From JANXQG01 sp037147235 (lineage in GTDB: Bacteria > Planctomycetota > Planctomycetia > Pirellulales > Thermoguttaceae): a stretch of 11,105 nt of DNA. The DNA is taken from positions 1 through 11,105 of the forward strand of contig JBAWVO010000218.1 in NCBI GenBank assembly GCA_037147235.1, written 5' to 3'. A model generated the notes under the pieces. The model was not told the origin of the DNA. It searched no databases and saw nothing but the letters and a program-made list of their open reading frames with translations. How positions within the stretch are numbered: position 1 is the first letter of the stretch; each line of letters begins with the position of its first letter. The position numbers were made by a program, and so were the translations under genes. This document shows positions 11,078 to 11,105 of the stretch, piece by piece.

Positions 11078-11105
11078 CGAATTTCCCGCGTTTTTCCGGG
11101 GTACA

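Overview
The window looks like part of a planctomycete chromosome (Pirellulales-like). The evidence is a giant secreted protein with a PEP-CTERM tail of the planctomycete type, which combines a TIGR03790-family head, autotransporter-associated beta-strand (PATR) repeats and a LamG-like jellyroll. The GC-rich, loosely packed layout with long non-coding gaps fits. All supportable genes lie on the + strand. The assignment is inferred from protein architecture; there is no rRNA or marker gene here.

Layout. Bases 1-384 hold no gene I can name. They do hold a promoter-like pair (269-297) and a 15-codon ORF (341-388) whose stop overlaps the start of the next gene as ATGA. Bases 385-8481 are one 2698-residue gene: signal peptide, TIGR03790 domain, Ig-like linker, about twelve PATR motifs in beta-helix-type sequence, a LamG-like domain, one more PATR motif and a C-terminal PEP-CTERM anchor. 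A strong hairpin follows at 8510-8538. Bases 8544-8980 are non-coding as far as I can tell, with a second hairpin and a possible promoter. Bases 8981-10063 encode a membrane protein with a long coiled coil and eight cysteines in four CxxC pairs (two zinc ribbons). Bases 10220-10552 encode an HU-family DNA-binding protein with a basic, proline-rich N-terminal extension. Bases 10769-11077 encode a secreted protein that begins like a CBM9-type domain but stops far too early.

The genes do not form an obvious operon. Each has its own Shine-Dalgarno sequence and gaps of 156 to about 500 bases separate them. The giant protein would be exported by Sec and processed or anchored by an exosortase system encoded elsewhere. 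The zinc-ribbon protein and the HU protein have no evident functional link to it.

The most unusual structure is inside the giant gene. Three sequence modules are each present twice, all in direct orientation, but in mirrored order (X-Y-Z ... Z'-Y'-X'). The central pair is a 314-base repeat with a single mismatch, and both its ends fall inside PATR motifs. This suggests continuing recombination between PATR motifs. I did not see a defence system, CRISPR array, tRNA, rRNA or recognisable transposase.
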